From Azospirillaceae bacterium (GTDB lineage Bacteria; Pseudomonadota; Alphaproteobacteria; Azospirillales; Azospirillaceae): a stretch of DNA of 64,000 nt. A model generated the notes under the pieces. It was not told the DNA's origin. It worked only from the letters and a program-made list of their open reading frames with translations, and searched no databases. The DNA is taken from the NCBI GenBank assembly GCA_028283825.1, contig JAPWJW010000001.1:992001-1056000 (forward strand), written 5' to 3'. This document shows, one piece after another, positions 61,221 through 64,000 of this stretch. Every line of letters starts with the position of its first letter. Within the stretch, counting starts at the first letter, position 1. Made by a program: the position numbers and the translations under genes.

Positions 61221-63746
61221 ATGGGGTCGATTAAGATGGTTTCAGGTTCCGTGTCCGCCGGTACGGCCCGGCGTAAATCCATGTCCCGTACGGCGCTGCT
61301 GCTGCTGGCGACGACGGCGCTGGCCCCCCTGTCGGTGGCGACGCCGGCGCTGGCTCAGACGGGGCAACAGGCCCAGACCGCCCCGGGCGCCCGGCATTTC
61401 GACATTCCCGCTCAGGCGCTGGCGACGGCGGTCAACGCCTTCGGCCGCCAGGCCGGCATGCAGGTTACGGCCGAGGCGGATGTGGTCGCCGACGTGCAGG
61501 TGCCGGCGCTCAGCGGCGACTATCAGCCGGCCGACGCGCTCAACCGCTTGCTGGCCGGCACCGGTGTCACCTGGCGCCAGGCGGGCGGCACCTTCGTGCT
61601 GATGCGGGCGCCGCAGGCATCGGGCGGGGTGCTTCAGCTGGGCGCTGTGCGGGTGCAGGGTGACAGCGGCACCGCCCCCCGGGGTGGCAATTTGCGCGGC
61701 CCCAGCGGCGACCCGGTCGCCCGGCGGCTGAACCCGCAGACCACCATCGGGTCCAAGGACGCGGTCAACCAGCGGGAAATCCCGCAGTCGGTCACCGTCA
61801 TCACCCAGGATGAGATCCAGGCGCAGAACATGGTGACGGTGGACGACGTGATCCGGTCGACGCCGGGCATGCTGGTCACCACCGTCAACCCCAACGACAC
61901 CACCTATGTCGCCCGCGGCTTCCCCATCACCGCCTTCCAGATCGACGGCGTGCCCACCGCCATTCCGGCCGGCGGCGCCGGTGTGGCGGCCGACAACCTG
62001 GCCATGTACGACAGGGTGGAGATCCTGCGCGGGCCGGCCGGCCTGTTCAACGGCTTCGGCGGCGACGGTGGCGTCATCAACCTGGTGCGCAAACAGGCGC
62101 CGGACACCTTGCAGGCCTCCGCCGTCTTGTCCGGCGGCACCTACGACACCCTGCGCGGCCAGTTGGACGTCGGCTCCCCGCTGAACGAGGCCGGCACCCT
62201 GCGTTTTCGCGCCGTGGGGTCGGAGCAGTACCAGGACCTCATGCAGGACACGACCTGGCAGCGTGACCGCCAGGCCTACGGCACCTTGGAGGCCGACCTG
62301 ACGCCCACCCTGACCGCCCGCGCCGGCATCAGCTATTCCGACACCAACGGCCGGCTGATGTACGGCATCCCGTACACCCAGGATGACACCTTCGCCTCTA
62401 TTTCCCGCTCGGCCTATCTGGGGGCCGACTGGAACCACTTCCACAATGACCGCCTGGGCGAATTCCTGGAATTGTCGCAACAGTTCGACAGCGGGTGGGA
62501 CATCAAGGCGTCGTACGAGCATCACCGCCTGAACACGCGCTATCTCGACGGCATCGCCGACCTGATCTACGACGCGGCCACCAGCACCGGCGAGATGTAT
62601 GACTACAAGTACAACCAGACAGACAACCAGCACGCCGTCGATGTCTACGCCTCCGGCCCGTTCACCCTGTTCGGCCGGGTGCACAAGATCACGGTGGGCG
62701 CCAACTACCTGCACGATTACACCCAGGGTGATGGCTTCCTGTACAACACCGCCACCGGGTACGACGCCTACGGCAGTGTCTACAACATCAACGTCTACGA
62801 CAATTCGCTGTACGCCCCGGTCTCCGGTTTCAACGGCGGCGACCAGTACCAGAACGCCACGACGACGGAGCAGGTCGGAACCTACGGCAACGTCCGCCTC
62901 AGCATCACCGACGCGCTGACCCTGGTGGGCGGCGGCCGGCTGACCTGGTGGAATTCCCGCAACGTCGTGCCGGACGATGCCCATCTGAACGCCTATGGCG
63001 CCAGCAACACCGACGATCACCTGGGGCCGAAGTTCTCCCCCATCGCCGGGCTGATCTACGATTTGGACCAGACCTACACGCTCTACGGCAGCTACACCTC
63101 GATCTACAAGCCGCAGACCGGCGCCTACACCGTGTCGGGCGGCCTGCTGCGGCCCATCGAGGGCGAACAGTATGAGATCGGCGTGAAGGGGGAGCATTTC
63201 GGCGGCCGCCTGACCACCTCCATCGCCCTGTTCCACACGGAAGAGACCAACAACGCGGTGCAGGACCCGACCAACCAGGCCTTCGTGCTGCCGTCCGGCA
63301 AGGTGCGCAGCCAGGGTGTGGAATTGCAGGCACACGGCCAGATCCTGCCGGGCTGGACCATGCTGGTGGGCTACACCTATGACGATGCGGAGCGCGCCGC
63401 CGACAATTCCGACAACAACTTCGCCGTCGGCCTGACGCCGCACCATTTGTTCAAGCTGTCGACCGACTACACCCTGCCGGGGGATCTCAGCGCCTGGTCT
63501 GTCGGCGGCACCTTGCATGCCGAAAGCAACTCCACCTGGTCGTGCTGCAGCGGGGCCACGCTGTTGCACAAGCCGGGCTACGCCACCACCGACCTGCGCG
63601 TGTCCTACGCCTTCACGCCCAAGGTCTCCCTGAGCGCCAGCGTCACCAACCTGTTCGACCGGTACTACATCGATACGGCCGGTGGGGCGGAAAACACCCT
63701 GGGCGACCCGCGCAAGGTGCTGTTCACCCTGCGCGCCGCCTACTGA
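61221..63746 (+). CDS. TonB-dependent siderophore receptor with STN signalling domain (FecA type)
   Basis: An 841-residue outer-membrane receptor. The signal peptide (SRTALLLLATTALAPLSV, cut near ALAQ) is followed by an STN domain (FDIPAQALATAVNAFGRQAG, LLAGTGVTWRQAGG), the plug (IPQSVTVITQDEIQAQ, DRVEILRGPAGLFNGFG) and a 22-strand barrel ending in Phe-type strand VLFTLRAAY. It fits the FpvA/FecA siderophore subfamily. ATG 61221 is used; TTG 61185 would add 12 residues. Its STN domain contacts FecR, so import of a ferric siderophore is coupled to FecI-driven expression. No siderophore synthesis gene is seen here. Confidence 0.93.
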   Translation: MGSIKMVSGSVSAGTARRKSMSRTALLLLATTALAPLSVATPALAQTGQQAQTAPGARHFDIPAQALATAVNAFGRQAGMQVTAEADVVADVQVPALSGDYQPADALNRLLAGTGVTWRQAGGTFVLMRAPQASGGVLQLGAVRVQGDSGTAPRGGNLRGPSGDPVARRLNPQTTIGSKDAVNQREIPQSVTVITQDEIQAQNMVTVDDVIRSTPGMLVTTVNPNDTTYVARGFPITAFQIDGVPTAIPAGGAGVAADNLAMYDRVEILRGPAGLFNGFGGDGGVINLVRKQAPDTLQASAVLSGGTYDTLRGQLDVGSPLNEAGTLRFRAVGSEQYQDLMQDTTWQRDRQAYGTLEADLTPTLTARAGISYSDTNGRLMYGIPYTQDDTFASISRSAYLGADWNHFHNDRLGEFLELSQQFDSGWDIKASYEHHRLNTRYLDGIADLIYDAATSTGEMYDYKYNQTDNQHAVDVYASGPFTLFGRVHKITVGANYLHDYTQGDGFLYNTATGYDAYGSVYNINVYDNSLYAPVSGFNGGDQYQNATTTEQVGTYGNVRLSITDALTLVGGGRLTWWNSRNVVPDDAHLNAYGASNTDDHLGPKFSPIAGLIYDLDQTYTLYGSYTSIYKPQTGAYTVSGGLLRPIEGEQYEIGVKGEHFGGRLTTSIALFHTEETNNAVQDPTNQAFVLPSGKVRSQGVELQAHGQILPGWTMLVGYTYDDAERAADNSDNNFAVGLTPHHLFKLSTDYTLPGDLSAWSVGGTLHAESNSTWSCCSGATLLHKPGYATTDLRVSYAFTPKVSLSASVTNLFDRYYIDTAGGAENTLGDPRKVLFTLRAAY

Positions 63747-63768
63747 CGCCTTCCGGCATTGGCGGTGG

Positions 63769-64000
63769 TCAATGCCCGGCGGGCGGTACCTTGGCGGCGG
63801 TGAACTCGATCTCCACCAGGGCGCCGGGCAGGACCAGGGCCGCCACCTTCACCGTGCTGCGTGCCGGCTTGTTGGGCTGGGCGGCCGTGCCGAAATACTG
63901 GGTCCAGGCGGCCTGCAGGCCGGCGAAGTCGATGTCGCCGCCCTTGTTGGGGTCGCCGGCCAGGAAGACATGGGCCTGCACCACGTCGCCCAGGCCATAG
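63769..64000 (-). CDS. RidA family protein, 3' end only (runs out of the window)
   Basis: The C-terminal ~76 residues of a RidA/YjgF/UK114 protein: DVVQAHVFLAGDPNKGGD, then TAAQPNKPARSTVKVAALVLPGALVEIEFTA with the conserved Arg that binds carboxylates and the terminal Glu region. The frame is open to the window edge, so the start is outside. It ends 22 bp after the convergent receptor gene. Family members deaminate reactive enamines and imines. Confidence 0.85.
   Translation of the reverse strand, partial: YGLGDVVQAHVFLAGDPNKGGDIDFAGLQAAWTQYFGTAAQPNKPARSTVKVAALVLPGALVEIEFTAAKVPPAGH

Overview
This window is a very GC-rich, GC3-biased stretch of chromosome, or possibly a large replicon, from what looks like an alphaproteobacterium. 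Rhodospirillales/Azospirillaceae-like is my best guess. The basis is base composition, a NrsF/DUF1109-type anti-sigma gene, FecI/FecR/TonB-receptor signalling and many SDR and TonB-receptor genes. Nothing in the sequence fixes a genus. I saw no rRNA or tRNA gene.

Layout. (1) 1-13.0 kb: a complete type I-E CRISPR-Cas locus apart from the 5' end of cas3, which lies outside the window. The order is cas3, array 1, cse1-cse2-cas7-cas5-cas6e-cas1-cas2, array 2. Array 1 is read leftwards and array 2 rightwards. Both leaders face the cas operon and share a conserved block of about 54 bp, and both arrays decay at their leader-distal ends. An intact IS256-family element has inserted inside one repeat of array 1, giving a 9-bp target duplication made of CRISPR repeat sequence. 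(2) 13-42 kb: a catabolic-looking island. It holds an amidohydrolase, a TonB receptor, a secreted lipase-like hydrolase, an MFS transporter, four SDR oxidoreductases, a DUF1445 (D-glutamate cyclase-like) protein, a PhyH dioxygenase, a glutamine-synthetase-like ligase translationally coupled to a Rieske oxygenase, an aldehyde dehydrogenase, a DUF3830 protein and a Cys/Met-metabolism PLP enzyme. It also holds a ferredoxin reductase plus ferredoxin, a 2OG-Fe(II) oxygenase, HyuA/HyuB-type hydantoinase/oxoprolinase subunits, a LysR regulator and a dihydroorotase/hydantoinase-like amidohydrolase. Together they could take up and degrade an amine- or amide-containing, perhaps aromatic, compound through gamma-glutamyl and 5-oxoproline-type chemistry; that is inference. 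(3) 42-45 kb: a periplasmic peroxiredoxin, an ECF sigma factor with an 11-G tract, its NrsF-like anti-sigma, and a regulator with two LuxR-type HTH domains. (4) 45-48.9 kb: a large winged-helix/STAND-NTPase/TM/TPR protein whose 3' half and small downstream partner are clearly AT-richer than the rest. (5) 48.9-54.9 kb: a tightly packed six-gene operon (heme-oxygenase-like protein, two ATP-grasp proteins, two family-2 glycosyltransferases, one PaaK-like adenylate-forming enzyme) that looks like an undescribed biosynthetic cluster. (6) 55-64 kb: a LigB-type extradiol dioxygenase, a UvrA2-like ABC ATPase, a FecI-FecR-FecA-type iron signalling trio and the 3' end of a RidA-family gene.

Seven copies of an approximately 100-bp palindromic intergenic repeat are scattered through the catabolic island and beyond it, almost always directly behind a stop codon. 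A 70-bp element is duplicated upstream of the ferredoxin-reductase gene and the 2OG-oxygenase gene and suggests common control. The strongest candidates for a new system are the ATP-grasp/adenylation/glycosyltransferase operon (48.9-54.9 kb), the mosaic STAND gene with its small partner, and the glutamyl-ligase/Rieske catabolic module.
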